Source: CAVXXB01 sp963765585
GTDB lineage: Bacteria; Calditrichota; Calditrichia; JAJRVZ01
Assembly (NCBI GenBank): GCA_963765585.1
Contig: CAVXXB010000002.1
Coordinates: 124,001-188,000 of the forward strand
Direction: 5' to 3'
Length of the DNA stretch: 64,000 nucleotides
Positions 10,327 through 20,791 of this stretch are shown here, one piece after another. The number at the start of each line of letters is the position of its first letter. The first letter of the stretch is position 1. A program made the translations under genes and the position numbers. Under the pieces are notes generated by a model. That model made no database searches. It was not told the DNA's origin and saw only the letters and a list, made by a program, of their open reading frames with translations.

Positions 10327-11037
10327 TTATTTACGATACACAAAAATATTGGCCGGACTGGACTCCGGGATAAAATGGTTTTTTTTATAATCACCATAAT
10401 GCCCGGTAAGCGTAAAACCAGTCTGTTCATGCTTTTTCATATAGCCCTTGCTAATACAAGGGAACAAATGACTCGTGTCACTAAATATTTCTTTCCCTGA
10501 TTTTGTACACCGGGTTAAAAACTCAACCTTCTCAACAGAAATATTATTATATTTTCGGATAAATTCCACATTTTCTTCTTCCGATTCAAGAACCGGAAAA
10601 TCGAAGCTATTCAATTTCACAATTTTGTCCCAGTTCACGGTTTGAAATATCCAAATACCTCCTGGGGCAAGTGAATAATAGATATCAGTCAAGAAAGAGT
10701 TGAGATGATTTGCCGGCAGGTAAGACATTACATTTCCGATAGAAAATATCAGGTCAAATTCCTGAGACAATTTTCTAACTGCCAGCATATCCAGAAAAAT
10801 AAATTCAACATCCGGATAATTTGCGCGACCGACCTTCAGCATATCTGCATCAATATCAATACCGGTGACGTGATTGGCAATATTTCCCAGTTCACCTGCC
10901 ATCATTCCGGTTCCGCATCCAATATCTAATATACTTGGTTTTCCGGTTGGATTATATTCTTTAATAAATGAGTAAGCCGCTTTATTAAAGGCGAACAATT
11001 TATCGTAATATGGTGCAATCTTTGAGTAAAAAGACAT
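10327..11037 (-). CDS. class I SAM-dependent methyltransferase, 236 aa
   Basis: A Rossmann-type methyltransferase. Motif I is 'ILDIGCGTGMMAGEL' at about residues 36-50, followed by an acidic strand end (VTGIDID) and 'FDLIFSIGNVMSYL', which places it in the Methyltransf_11/25 group. The fold binds S-adenosylmethionine; the acceptor is unknown. No signal peptide, so cytoplasmic. It stands alone between rho and an outer-membrane protein gene on the same strand with non-coding spacers on either side. Confidence 0.85.
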   Translation of the reverse strand: MSFYSKIAPYYDKLFAFNKAAYSFIKEYNPTGKPSILDIGCGTGMMAGELGNIANHVTGIDIDADMLKVGRANYPDVEFIFLDMLAVRKLSQEFDLIFSIGNVMSYLPANHLNSFLTDIYYSLAPGGIWIFQTVNWDKIVKLNSFDFPVLESEEENVEFIRKYNNISVEKVEFLTRCTKSGKEIFSDTSHLFPCISKGYMKKHEQTGFTLTGHYGDYKKNHFIPESSPANIFVYRK

Positions 11038-11278
11038 GAAGAATATCGGGTTTATGTTGATATAATGAATTTAAAATGGCTGGTATTTATAATTCGTTAT
11101 TGGTTATTTGTACTTTGTTTCGAACTTGTAACTTGTTCTATGTTTATATCTTGTATATAGCATCTAACATCCAGAACCGTGCTCCTGGTTAAAAGTTTCT
11201 TTCAGAATGACCTGTCAAAGGCCCGGTTCCTTGAGCCTTGATCCTTGTACCTTGCATCTTGTATCTTGAATCCAGCAT
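11038..11278. other. spacer built from degenerate 8-9 bp phrases
   Basis: No gene. From about 11095 to 11278 the bases follow a loose period of 8-9, with CTTGTA-, CTTGAA- and GCATCT-like words repeated with variation (for example CTTGATCCTTGTACCTTGCA near 11237). It does not translate into a plausible product and forms no clear hairpin. Confidence 0.6.
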
Positions 11279-12022
11279 CTAAAATATCTCAATATATGAA
11301 ATACGTATCTCACGGGATATTTCAGAAAATTTTTCCGTGTTTTTCAGGATGTTTTTTAATATGAAGTCGATGCGTAATTTTCCGGCAAACACCCACTTCA
11401 GGCCTGCGTTTAAATATCCCTTACCGGTACCTGCAGAGCTGGCACTATTATCATTGATGGCAAAATCATATTCTGCTACCAGGGCAAGTTCAGGATTGAT
11501 GCTCTTATCAATGCCGGCAAAGAAATTCAAGTCCTTATCTCCATCACCGGTCTCAAAGCTATAATTGATCCCGCCGTGCAGACCAAGCAAACCAAGAAAT
11601 TCATAATTTTTACTAACAGCAGCAAATGCACCAACAGATTTATTCTGATACCTTCTGGTACTATCAAGATATGCGCCATATCCCTGAGAATTATAGCCTA
11701 TGGTAACCGCCGGCACCGTATAGTCTTCTTCAATAAGCCGGTACCGGACATGAGCGCCAACCTGCGGATTGCCATTTACTGCCCCCATCCCAATTACGTT
11801 TGTGCCGCCGTATGAGATTCCAATCATAAAACGGTCGGTTAAACCAACATCTACTCCACCAAGGATTCCGCCTTCAGTATATGCACGCAGGTGTGCATTA
11901 AAACTGCCGCGCAGCAATGTACCAGCAGTCGGAAAATCTATCAAAACGATAGGTTCTACGATTGCCGCTTCCTGCGCAAAAATAATTATTGGAATGATCA
12001 GAAAAAATATTATCTTTCTCAT
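11279..12022 (-). CDS. predicted outer-membrane beta-barrel protein, 247 aa
   Basis: The N-terminus is a signal peptide (MRKIIFFLIIPIIIFAQ). The remainder alternates short polar/hydrophobic strands with Gly- and aromatic-rich turns (VDVGLTDRFMIGISYGG, VGAHVRYRLIEED, LNAGLKWVFAGKLRIDF), as expected for a beta-barrel; the closing strand ends in IEIF with a terminal Phe, a usual barrel end. I do not recognise a named family. Similar proteins are annotated as hypothetical in FCB genomes. Location outer membrane, role unknown. Confidence 0.65.
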   Translation of the reverse strand: MRKIIFFLIIPIIIFAQEAAIVEPIVLIDFPTAGTLLRGSFNAHLRAYTEGGILGGVDVGLTDRFMIGISYGGTNVIGMGAVNGNPQVGAHVRYRLIEEDYTVPAVTIGYNSQGYGAYLDSTRRYQNKSVGAFAAVSKNYEFLGLLGLHGGINYSFETGDGDKDLNFFAGIDKSINPELALVAEYDFAINDNSASSAGTGKGYLNAGLKWVFAGKLRIDFILKNILKNTEKFSEISREIRISYIEIF

Positions 12023-12264
12023 ATATACCTAAGACTCTGTTTTTGTTGACATAAGGTAGCCCACAGCATGCACAAAATCAAGGTAAAAATAAAAGGCCAA
12101 TGGAACAAAAGTGAAATTAGTTCATAAATATAAAATGGAATAAATGCTGAGTTCACCGACGTTAAAAACAATGTACTTGAAAACACAGCATGTGATAACT
12201 AAATTGGCAACTAGTACTGGATAGCGATTAAACTGCTTATGAAAGGTAGAACAGGAAAAATATT

Positions 12265-14733
12265 ATGAGGAATAATTTTACAAGTCGGGTTCAAAAGGTC
12301 ATCCGATATTCGAAAGAAGAAGCGATGCGCCTGGGACACGATTATATTGGTACTGAACATCTTCTGTTGGGTGTACTCAAAGAAGGTGAAGGTATCGGAA
12401 TAAAAATTTTACAAAATCTTAACTGTGATCTCGCCAAACTAAAGAAAGCAATAGAAGATTCAACAGCACCTTCCGGCGGAACCATGACGATTGGGAATCT
12501 TCCCTTGTCAAAACGTGCCGAAAAAGCGTTGAAAATGACATATATCGAAGCTAAGAATTTTAAGAATGATGTTATTGGAACTGAACACCTTTTATTATCA
12601 ATATTAAAAGAGAAAGACAGTCTGGCTGCTCAGATTCTTCTCACATTTAATGTCGATTATACAAACTGTTATAATGAACTTGAGAATATTCTGGCAGGTA
12701 AGCCGACGATTCCAAGACCAAAACAATCTGCAAAAAAGACAAAAACACCGGCACTTGATCACTTTGGTCGTGATCTAACGCAACTGGCCTCCGAAGGCAA
12801 ATTGGATCCGATTATCGGTCGTGATGAGGAAATTCAGCGTGTTGCGCAAATTCTCAGCCGGCGTAAAAAGAATAATCCGGTATTGATCGGTGAACCGGGT
12901 GTGGGTAAAACCGCAATCGCCGAAGGATTGGCTCTTCGTATCAATCAGAAAAAAGTATCACGTGTTCTTCATAACAAACGTGTGGTTGCACTGGATATGG
13001 GTTCTATTGTCGCCGGAACCAAATATCGCGGCCAGTTCGAAGAACGGATGAAGGCCATTATGACCGAATTAGAGAAAGCGGAAGATGTAATACTGTTTAT
13101 TGACGAATTACATACAATCGTTGGTGCCGGCGGCGCTTCCGGTTCATTGGATGCTTCAAACATGTTTAAACCGGCTCTGGCCCGTGGTGAATTGCAATGT
13201 ATTGGTGCCACAACTCTGGATGAATATCGGATGCATATTGAAAAAGACGGGGCATTGGAGAGACGATTTCAAAAGGTCATGGTTGAACCGACAACATTTG
13301 ATCAAACACTTGAAATACTGCGTTCAGTTTCTCATAAATACGAGGAACACCATCACGTAGAATTTCCCGATGAGGTATTGGTCTCTGCCGTACACCTGAG
13401 TGATCGCTATATCACTGATAAAAACTTTCCTGATAAGGCCATTGATGTTCTGGACGAAACAGGTTCGCGGGTACATATTGCAAATATTATTGTACCCCAG
13501 GAAATTCTCGATCTCGAGAACGAAATTGAACATATTAAACAGGAAAAAGAATCTCTGGCAAAACTTCAGGATTTTGAGAAAGCTGCCAAACTGAGAGATC
13601 AGGAACGCAATTTAACCGAAAAACTGGACATTGCCCGTGAAAAATGGGAAGCCGAAGAAGAACGCCGGAGAGCTGTGGTAGATCTTGATGACGTGGCGGA
13701 AGTTGTTGCTATGATGACCGGAATTCCAACCAAAAGAATTGCCGAGAAGGAATCAAAGAAATTACAGCGCATGGCAGAAGTTCTAAGAGAACGTGTTATT
13801 GGCCAGGACGAAGTTATCGAAGTTACGTCGCAAGCAATCCGCCGCGCACGTGCAGGTCTGAAAGATCCCAACCGGCCAATAGGATCATTTATTTTTCTGG
13901 GACCGACTGGTGTTGGTAAGACTCATATGGCAAAGGTGTTGGCAGATTATTTGTTTGAGTCTCAAAATGCACTCATTCGCATCGATATGAGTGAATATAT
14001 GGAAAAATTTAACGTCTCACGTCTAGTAGGTTCCCCTCCCGGATATGTTGGCTATGAAGAAGGTGGATTATTAACCGAGCGTGTTCGCCGCAGACCCTAT
14101 GCTGTTATCTTGCTTGATGAAATTGAGAAAGCACATCCCGATGTGTTCAATATTCTGCTCCAGGTGCTTGATGAAGGTCATCTCACCGATAGCCAGGGCC
14201 GCAAAGTGGATTTTAAAAATACGATTCTGATCATGACCTCAAACGCCGGAACCAGAGAAATAAAAAATAATCTGAATTACGGATTTACCGCCAGCGATGA
14301 TATGGTGCATGATCATGATAAAATGAAGTCAAAGATATCTGATGAAATGAAGAGATTGTTTAATCCTGAATTTCTGAATCGTATCGATGATGTTGTGTTC
14401 TTCCACCAGTTAAATCTTGACAGCAGTATGAAGATCGTTGATATCGTATTGCGTGAGATGTCAGATAAAGTTGCTGATAAAAAAATGCGTTTCGTACTGA
14501 CGGATGGCGCAAAGAAATTCATTGCCGAGCATGGTTTTGATCCTGTGAATGGGGCCCGGCCTCTCAAACGGGCTATTCAGAAATATATTGAGGATCCCAT
14601 TGCCGATGATATTATCAAGGGGAAATTTGGCGAGGGAAGCATCATACAAATTAAGATGAAGAACAAATCCGAATTGGGTTTTTACGAGATTGGAAAAACT
14701 GAAGATCAAAAATCCGATGTCAAAATAGACTAA
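12265..14733 (+). CDS. clpC: ATP-dependent protease ATPase subunit ClpC
   Basis: An 822-residue Hsp100 unfoldase that feeds substrates to ClpP. Two Clp_N repeats occupy about residues 1-145. The first AAA+ module has Walker A GEPGVGKT at about residue 208. A UVR-type motif ([16 protein letters not shown]) lies in the middle coiled-coil region near residues 432-450, which distinguishes ClpC from ClpA and ClpB. The second AAA+ module has GPTGVGKT near residue 546 and the C-terminal D2-small domain. Length fits ClpC. No mcsA/mcsB-like arginine kinase genes or clpP lie beside it; the gene seems monocistronic and is followed by a strong terminator. Confidence 0.96.
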   Translation: MRNNFTSRVQKVIRYSKEEAMRLGHDYIGTEHLLLGVLKEGEGIGIKILQNLNCDLAKLKKAIEDSTAPSGGTMTIGNLPLSKRAEKALKMTYIEAKNFKNDVIGTEHLLLSILKEKDSLAAQILLTFNVDYTNCYNELENILAGKPTIPRPKQSAKKTKTPALDHFGRDLTQLASEGKLDPIIGRDEEIQRVAQILSRRKKNNPVLIGEPGVGKTAIAEGLALRINQKKVSRVLHNKRVVALDMGSIVAGTKYRGQFEERMKAIMTELEKAEDVILFIDELHTIVGAGGASGSLDASNMFKPALARGELQCIGATTLDEYRMHIEKDGALERRFQKVMVEPTTFDQTLEILRSVSHKYEEHHHVEFPDEVLVSAVHLSDRYITDKNFPDKAIDVLDETGSRVHIANIIVPQEILDLENEIEHIKQEKESLAKLQDFEKAAKLRDQERNLTEKLDIAREKWEAEEERRRAVVDLDDVAEVVAMMTGIPTKRIAEKESKKLQRMAEVLRERVIGQDEVIEVTSQAIRRARAGLKDPNRPIGSFIFLGPTGVGKTHMAKVLADYLFESQNALIRIDMSEYMEKFNVSRLVGSPPGYVGYEEGGLLTERVRRRPYAVILLDEIEKAHPDVFNILLQVLDEGHLTDSQGRKVDFKNTILIMTSNAGTREIKNNLNYGFTASDDMVHDHDKMKSKISDEMKRLFNPEFLNRIDDVVFFHQLNLDSSMKIVDIVLREMSDKVADKKMRFVLTDGAKKFIAEHGFDPVNGARPLKRAIQKYIEDPIADDIIKGKFGEGSIIQIKMKNKSELGFYEIGKTEDQKSDVKID

Positions 14734-14772
14734 AATTCAGTATATTTATCATAGATCTATGATGTAGAACTC

Positions 14773-14843
14773 GTCATTCCGAACTTGGTTCGGAATCTAA
14801 TAAAAATCAAGTAGTTAGATCCTGAAATAAATTCAGGATGACC
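14773..14843. repeat. REP-like twin palindrome with GTCAT/ATGAC ends
   Basis: Two hairpins sit side by side: TTCCGAAC..GTTCGGAA and CCTGAA..TTCAGG, bounded by GTCAT at 14773 and ATGAC near 14842. The same bounded design recurs at 46403-46497, with a half copy at 48842-48888 and a single palindrome at 6946-6968. This is typical of dispersed extragenic palindromes. Confidence 0.65.
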
Positions 14844-14851
14844 GAAAATTT

Positions 14852-14882
14852 AAAGCCCGGAGAAAAATCCGGGCTTTTTTTT
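14852..14882 (+). terminator. Rho-independent terminator after clpC
   Basis: The sequence AAAGCCCGG, a short A-rich loop, CCGGGCT and eight T residues forms a GC-rich stem followed by a U-tract about 120 bases after the clpC stop. It may also serve the convergent gene ending at 14915. Confidence 0.9.
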
Positions 14883-14914
14883 GCCCATATCAATTCACAT
14901 CTGGTAAAACTCTG

Positions 14915-17900
14915 TTATAGTTTCCGCACAAGGCCCGCATATTTAGGCTCTGTTTTAAATCCAAAACGATAAAAATATTCCGGACGGAAAAATCCTGTGG
15001 TTACATTTAACCTGTGATCTGACTTCATCCGCTTAAAGAATTCATTTAACAATCCATCACTCACACCCTTTTTACGATAGGTATTGGTTACCACAATCTT
15101 TTCAATATGCACACTTTCTTCGTTCGTGACAGAATAAAACAGACCGCCAACCAATCTCCCCCGCTCATTTACGCCTATTAAATAGCGATGCTTTGGTGTA
15201 AATTTTACTGCAAGGCTATTCTTTAAGAATAACTGATGTAATCGTGTTATTTCTTTCGGATTTACCGGTGCACGAACCTGAAATTCAGCGCCGTCATAAT
15301 CCTGTAGCCTGACGACTACATCCACATCAGAAACACCACCCGCTTCCATCGTTATCAAATCTGCATTATCCGTCGGACTCAAATGCGGATAAGTTAATCG
15401 TGTCAGAAAGAAAATCTCGTCGTCCCCTAATACAAGATCATTTTGAATAGCAGAAATATATTGACTCAGATTATCCTGTGTGACAGTTCCCACCCTCTGA
15501 CCACGAATTATTTTTTCCATTCTTATTTTTAAATCGTCTGTGGATTCTGAAAAAACCGTGGCAGTAAAAAACCGGAGACGTGTTTCAGGAATCTCTACCT
15601 CAAGATCATGTAATTGATAGGTCTCATACAACTCACTCAACGTTTCTGCCCGCGCTTCAATAGTAGCATTTTCTGTGATCTGCATCCAGCGGTGATATCT
15701 TTTTATGGCAAAATAAAGTTTCTTTGGTAAATATCCTCTGTCCTCTATCGTTGTGATATATTCTGATAATTCCTCAGAAAATGCTTTTATTTTTGCCTGG
15801 TCCGGATCAAGTTTACATAATTCAAGACACTCCTTTAACACATGTAATCCATGCTGAATACCCAGGGCTTCAACCAGACCTGAAAACATATATTTATATT
15901 TTCCGATACCATTTAACATCGGAATATCTTTTTCAGTTACCAATACAAACTTTTCAAAAATATTCAACAGCAGTCGAAGAATATCTTTATGTTCCTGTCT
16001 CGCCGAAATTGATATAATGCGCATTCCCGTCTGATAGTCATGAACCGGAATGATTACGTTTCCGGGTGATGGATCGCGCATTTCCATCGTTCTTCCGGTT
16101 CTCATCCAGAATTTTATAAAACCGCTTGCAGCACTCCAAATAAAGAAAGGCCATAACAATTTAATACGGTCAATCATAGCCTCATTTTTCTGTCGTGCAA
16201 TCCTGACCAAAAACTTGCCCGCCGTTTCCCCGGGAATATATTCTTCACTCCACAGGTCATATTCGGGCCAGTACCCGCCAAATTCTTCTACAAGTTGCTT
16301 ATCGCCCGAGATTGATGCTGTCTGGATGAGCCACTTTATCTCATCAATGACTTCAACACTACTTAAACTGTGATTCAGGTTAACCGCCAGATCAAAACTT
16401 CCCTGATACCTGGTTTGCACAGTTACACGATAGACAGATTTACCATGATCCGATCCCAGCAGACTTACCCAAACGCCACCTGGCGGAATATCATGTAGTC
16501 TGACAAGTGCGCCTTTGGAAAAAAGGAATACTGCTTCACGAATCAATCCAGTTTTGGTGATAGCTTCGTTAAGCCGGGAACGATCTCTATGATTAATTCC
16601 TTCTTCAAATGTTAGCACATTTTCCCAGGTATACTCTTCGCCAGTCTCCATATCAACTGCGACGGTCTGCTTAGTACCCAGCCATTTTCTGAAACCACTT
16701 TTCAGATAGTCATACGCTAATCCTGCATAATTCGCGATTTCCGGATAAAACGCATGCAACTGGCTATCTATCAGAAACCGGCGGATACTTTTGTACTGTG
16801 CTGGGTGATTTGTACCATATTGACCGATCAGATTAAACAAACTTTTACAGTTTGGATTCGTTATTGTACAATGTGAACGGATATTTTCAAACAGTACTAT
16901 CAGATTATCTGCTGTTAATCTTTTGTTACTGATCGCGGTGATTAATGTTGGAGAAAAAAGAAAATCTGGCCGATCCAAAAGATCGGTTAACAGTGTCTGA
17001 AACTCATGTTTTTGCAGAGTATCAATCATAACGGGAATCGTCATTTCCTGCAAAGCCTGATCATTTTCATAGATAGTCCGGTGTAGAATTTCTTTGGCAA
17101 AAAACGCAAAATGTGACTGAGAACTTTTACTCATTTCCTCTAAATACTCAATTGCTTTTTTCTGCTCATTTCTCAAACCCGAATATAACAAGCCTACAGA
17201 GAAATGTAGATTCTCTAATTCATCACCATTATCGGGAAATTCGCTGCCAATACTTATTGGTTTATTTATCACGCTCAAAACATGGATATTGGCATCCGGC
17301 TTGTCGCTTCTTGACCATTTAAAAATATTGCGGCCAGTAAAATCAATCAGATTTTGATTCCCAAGCCAAAGATCCGGTGATTGCAAAATAGCACCCAAAT
17401 TTATTTTTTTATCTTCAGCATTATATTTAAAATCACCGAGCTGTATCCCGGATTTATCAATATGTATTGTTAAGCCGGTTTCATTTCCTTTGAGGAAAAG
17501 ACCTTTCTCTTTGGATATAACCTCAGACTGGGTAACACCACATTCTCTTAGAAACCATGTAGGTACCTGAATTTCATAATTCTTGATAAAAACAGGAAAA
17601 AATTCGTGGCGATACATCTGTTCAATTGTATCAGAAAAATTTTCCTCTATATTTCTCCTTTTGAATGTACCTTTTGGTGTTAATTCGCCCTTTTCCAGAT
17701 CAAAATTTCGGTCGATCAACCGGAAATCGACAATTCGCTCAAATGGGGAAAGAAATTGATTTACTGATACGATTACCGAACTAAAATATGATCGTAACTC
17801 GCTCTCATCCATATCCGAGAATGTAACTTCCTTAGAATCGTAATTTGGATAAACTAGTAAGGTATTAAACGGTTTGTGGTCTCCGACCAAAAAGACGCGG

Positions 17901-19558
17901 GTTATAAATTCCAGTTCCAGAAAGTAATTTTCAATTTTCTGAGGAGCGATCGTTTCACCCTTAATATTCTTATATATCTCCTTTTTTCGGTCAATAATGC
18001 GAATGAACCCATTTTCATCGGCTTTCATAATATCACCGGTAGGCAACCAGCCATCGATATAGTCCGTACCCGCATCTTCGGGATTAACATATCCCATCAT
18101 AACATACGGTCCTCGGATAAGTAATTCGCCGTCATCAAGAAATTTCAATTCGATTCCCGGTAAAGCTTTGCCCAGTGAATTGGGGCGATACCTGCCAGGC
18201 GGTGTCATTGTGATCCCACCGGTTGCCTCCGTCATTCCGAACCCACTCATAAGTTCAATTCCATACTTTTGAAAAAACTCAAATATTTCAACATCAAGAT
18301 GACCGGCCGCGGATAATCCCCATTTAAGTTTACCACCGGTTAAATTTGAAACAGCCTGACGGATCGTTTCCTCATCGTCTTCATATATATTGAACTGGCT
18401 CTGAATTCGTTCAAACAGTTGATACCATTTTTTTGGAATGCTAATAAATATTGAAGGATGAATTCGCTGCATATTATCCAACATGGCTTCAGCGGAGGGA
18501 TTTTCCATAAACACATAGCGGGCGCACCAAAAGATGCTTCCCGTCATCTCAAACCATCGACCGAATGTATGATAAAGAGGCAGGTAGGAAAGAAAAATAT
18601 CTTCTTCTCCAATTTTCGGAATGGCCATGGCACGCGCAAATCTCTTATAAACGATATTTTGATAAGAAAACATTATTCCTTTCGGGTTTCCGGTAGTTCC
18701 CGAGGTAAACATAATCGTCGCGCGGTCGGTTATTTTCTTTTTGTTTATCCGGTTTTTAATTACAGTTTCATCCACCTGGCCAGACAACTCACTAATATGA
18801 TTGAGCGTATACACATTATCATGTTCCTGGCCATTTTTCTCCAACAAGACAACCGTTTCCAAAAATTTCATCTTCGCCTGAAGCGGTGATATGGCCTTGA
18901 GTAATTCCTGATCTGATACAATTAAAACTTTTGGTTTGGTATATTGTAAAATATATTCGATATGAACCTGCACTGAATTCGCAGGGATCATTATATTTTC
19001 AATATTATGGGTTAGACACGCTAAATCAAAAATCACCATCTCAAGAGAATTTTTACATAAGAATGCCACGGGCCTTTTATCCAACTCATCGCCAAGCAGG
19101 TTTATAAGAAATCCCGCATATAAGTTGACCTGCTTACTTATCTCACTCCAGGTATAATCTTGTTGATCTCCCGGTCGCATCACCGTAAATATATTTTTAT
19201 CCGGATACTTATCAACGCGTTGTCTGAATAATTTACCAAATGTATAATCAGATTTTTGAATCAGTTTTAGAATATGCTCATCCCATCGGGAATCCTCATA
19301 GATCCGTGTAAGAAGACCGCTTTGGCGAAACACATCCAGGAAAGTAAATATTTGATCAGCTGAACCGGATTTTAGCAGTAATTTCCCAAGATGAAAAAAA
19401 TCGTCCGGATCAACAGATTCGGCGAATATTTTGCTGTTTTCAGGTTCATCCAAATATTCAAAAAATAAGTCGGTTTCGGAGCCAGGTAAGATTTTTTTCT
19501 CTTTAAGAATAGTTCCGAGATGTTTATTGATTTCCTTAGTACTGAAGTTTTTACTCAT
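14915..19558 (-). CDS. 1547-residue fusion: AMP-binding acyl-CoA synthetase-like, large unknown middle, GNAT acetyltransferase
   Basis: Residues about 1-105 are helical and unknown. About 105-660 form an AMP-dependent synthetase/ligase: 'TIMFTSGTTGNPKGIMF' near 284-300 is the phosphate-binding loop, 'GFGMTEATGG' and 'WLPTGDIMKADENGFIRIIDRKKE' are the A5 and A7/A8 motifs, and 'GELTPKGTFKR' supplies the A10 lysine. This part resembles long-chain fatty acid-CoA ligases. About 660-1390 is a region I cannot assign; around 1060-1170 it has a vaguely kinase-like look (EYIPGETAGKFLVRIAR, then DPSPGNVII) but no obvious ATP-site lysine. Residues about 1395-1547 look like a GNAT domain with IEKIVVTNTYRKKGVSDGLL as the acetyl-CoA loop. 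No signal peptide or clear membrane anchor. One uninterrupted frame; neighbours give no pathway. Acyl activation and transfer by one chain is inferred. Confidence 0.8.
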   Translation of the reverse strand: MSKNFSTKEINKHLGTILKEKKILPGSETDLFFEYLDEPENSKIFAESVDPDDFFHLGKLLLKSGSADQIFTFLDVFRQSGLLTRIYEDSRWDEHILKLIQKSDYTFGKLFRQRVDKYPDKNIFTVMRPGDQQDYTWSEISKQVNLYAGFLINLLGDELDKRPVAFLCKNSLEMVIFDLACLTHNIENIMIPANSVQVHIEYILQYTKPKVLIVSDQELLKAISPLQAKMKFLETVVLLEKNGQEHDNVYTLNHISELSGQVDETVIKNRINKKKITDRATIMFTSGTTGNPKGIMFSYQNIVYKRFARAMAIPKIGEEDIFLSYLPLYHTFGRWFEMTGSIFWCARYVFMENPSAEAMLDNMQRIHPSIFISIPKKWYQLFERIQSQFNIYEDDEETIRQAVSNLTGGKLKWGLSAAGHLDVEIFEFFQKYGIELMSGFGMTEATGGITMTPPGRYRPNSLGKALPGIELKFLDDGELLIRGPYVMMGYVNPEDAGTDYIDGWLPTGDIMKADENGFIRIIDRKKEIYKNIKGETIAPQKIENYFLELEFITRVFLVGDHKPFNTLLVYPNYDSKEVTFSDMDESELRSYFSSVIVSVNQFLSPFERIVDFRLIDRNFDLEKGELTPKGTFKRRNIEENFSDTIEQMYRHEFFPVFIKNYEIQVPTWFLRECGVTQSEVISKEKGLFLKGNETGLTIHIDKSGIQLGDFKYNAEDKKINLGAILQSPDLWLGNQNLIDFTGRNIFKWSRSDKPDANIHVLSVINKPISIGSEFPDNGDELENLHFSVGLLYSGLRNEQKKAIEYLEEMSKSSQSHFAFFAKEILHRTIYENDQALQEMTIPVMIDTLQKHEFQTLLTDLLDRPDFLFSPTLITAISNKRLTADNLIVLFENIRSHCTITNPNCKSLFNLIGQYGTNHPAQYKSIRRFLIDSQLHAFYPEIANYAGLAYDYLKSGFRKWLGTKQTVAVDMETGEEYTWENVLTFEEGINHRDRSRLNEAITKTGLIREAVFLFSKGALVRLHDIPPGGVWVSLLGSDHGKSVYRVTVQTRYQGSFDLAVNLNHSLSSVEVIDEIKWLIQTASISGDKQLVEEFGGYWPEYDLWSEEYIPGETAGKFLVRIARQKNEAMIDRIKLLWPFFIWSAASGFIKFWMRTGRTMEMRDPSPGNVIIPVHDYQTGMRIISISARQEHKDILRLLLNIFEKFVLVTEKDIPMLNGIGKYKYMFSGLVEALGIQHGLHVLKECLELCKLDPDQAKIKAFSEELSEYITTIEDRGYLPKKLYFAIKRYHRWMQITENATIEARAETLSELYETYQLHDLEVEIPETRLRFFTATVFSESTDDLKIRMEKIIRGQRVGTVTQDNLSQYISAIQNDLVLGDDEIFFLTRLTYPHLSPTDNADLITMEAGGVSDVDVVVRLQDYDGAEFQVRAPVNPKEITRLHQLFLKNSLAVKFTPKHRYLIGVNERGRLVGGLFYSVTNEESVHIEKIVVTNTYRKKGVSDGLLNEFFKRMKSDHRLNVTTGFFRPEYFYRFGFKTEPKYAGLVRKL

Positions 19559-19935
19559 AGTTTTTTTCGTCTTTTTGTCAATTTTTTAGATCAAAAATAC
19601 AATTTTCAATTATAACAATTTTTAGAAATTTAAATATTCTCAATATGATACTTAATTAGGTGAATGTTACCCCGGAATTAATCCTGGTGTATCGTCCTGG
19701 CCATGTGTTAACAACCGAATAATAATTATTAATTTAGTCCAGATCTTTTTCCGTCCTTCTCAAGCACTTTATCCTGAATTTCGAGATCTTTTGATAATAT
19801 TTTTTTTAATCGCAATGAACGCTAAGGATTAAGAGAGATTCGTAAAGATTTATATTTATTTATTTTGCGTACTTAGCGTCTCCTCTGCGCACTTTGCGGT
19901 TAAAATATGTAAACACCTGGTCAGGACAAGACAAT
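19559..19935. other. spacer with a 'cacttagcgt/gcactttgcgg' phrase repeat
   Basis: No gene seen in this 377-base stretch. From about 19811 to 19905 it holds a degenerate phrase (CGCAATGAACGCTAAGG ... TTTGCGTACTTAGCGTCTCC ... GCGCACTTTGCGGTTA) that is partly inverted on itself. Upstream sequence is plain AT-rich. Confidence 0.55.
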
Positions 19936-20787
19936 TCAATAATAATGTAGTTCTGGAATATGTTCAATATAACCAAAATAAAAGGCAAAATTATAAAATT
20001 CCATTAGTCCATCTATTACATCTTCAGAAAGTTGGTAAGACAAATCATTTGTCAGGATATCATGATAAAAATTCCAGTTTTCCGGACGAGAATTTGCATA
20101 ATCCTTACATATTTTTTCAATGTTGCGCACACCTATCTCAAAGGACTTTTTAACCACCTCTACATCATTCTTGCCAATAGTATGTTGCCGCCCGGCCCAC
20201 AAAAACAAGGGATATGGTAAACCTGTCATATCATACCATTCTTCGCCAAGGTCCAATCGGCTCTGGTTTGATTGAAAATGACTTATGGCAGAATCTCCAA
20301 CCAGGAAAGCCGCATCTGCTTTATCCAGCATGATAGTAAGATCAGGCTCCAGGTCAATAAATTCAGGATTTAACATATATTTTTCACGTAAGAGGATCTG
20401 TAATAGAATCTTATGAATCCCGGCATTCCGATCCACGGCAATTTTATCAATACGCTTCAGGCCCTTCTTAAAAAACAGTTGTAAACCTTTCAAACTTCCT
20501 TTGGCCGAAACACAGATCCCGGGTATCAGATTCCATGTCTCCTTTCGTCGTGCATATTCGACAGCCGGGATTATACCCAATTCGGCGATCCCCTGCCTTA
20601 TTTGTTCGGCTGTATCTGAAATATTTACAAATGAGGTTTTAAAATTATTGGGGATGAGATTATTTACGATGCCATAGATCAGAGGCATAAGTTCAAGATC
20701 ATCAGCAATGACGATCTGTCGGTCGGTATTATTGTTATTGCTGTTTTCTTGCGGAGATTCCTTACTAAACAGTTCGTTAATTTCCAT
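19936..20787 (-). CDS. mqnA: MqnA-like chorismate dehydratase (futalosine menaquinone pathway)
   Basis: The 283-residue product has the periplasmic-binding-protein-like fold of MqnA/MqnD. It shows the family run 'IIPAVEYARR', 'LIPGICVSAKGSLKGLQLFFKKG', 'IAVDRNAGIHKILLQILLREKY', 'ADAAFLVGDSAI' and 'LDLGEEWYDMTGLPYPLFLWAGR'. MqnA dehydrates chorismate to 3-enolpyruvylbenzoate, the first step of the futalosine route to menaquinone. The protein has an additional polar, Asn-rich N-terminal stretch of about 20 residues. It begins 4 bases after the stop of the outer-membrane protein gene at 20792-21364, so the two are probably co-transcribed. No other mqn gene is in the window. Confidence 0.85.
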   Translation of the reverse strand: MEINELFSKESPQENSNNNNTDRQIVIADDLELMPLIYGIVNNLIPNNFKTSFVNISDTAEQIRQGIAELGIIPAVEYARRKETWNLIPGICVSAKGSLKGLQLFFKKGLKRIDKIAVDRNAGIHKILLQILLREKYMLNPEFIDLEPDLTIMLDKADAAFLVGDSAISHFQSNQSRLDLGEEWYDMTGLPYPLFLWAGRQHTIGKNDVEVVKKSFEIGVRNIEKICKDYANSRPENWNFYHDILTNDLSYQLSEDVIDGLMEFYNFAFYFGYIEHIPELHYY

Positions 20788-20791
20788 AGCA

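Noticed and set aside
16050..16373. 107-aa forward ORF and others antisense to the 1547-residue gene
   Set aside because: They lie wholly within the coding frame of the large fusion protein and have no domain signal.
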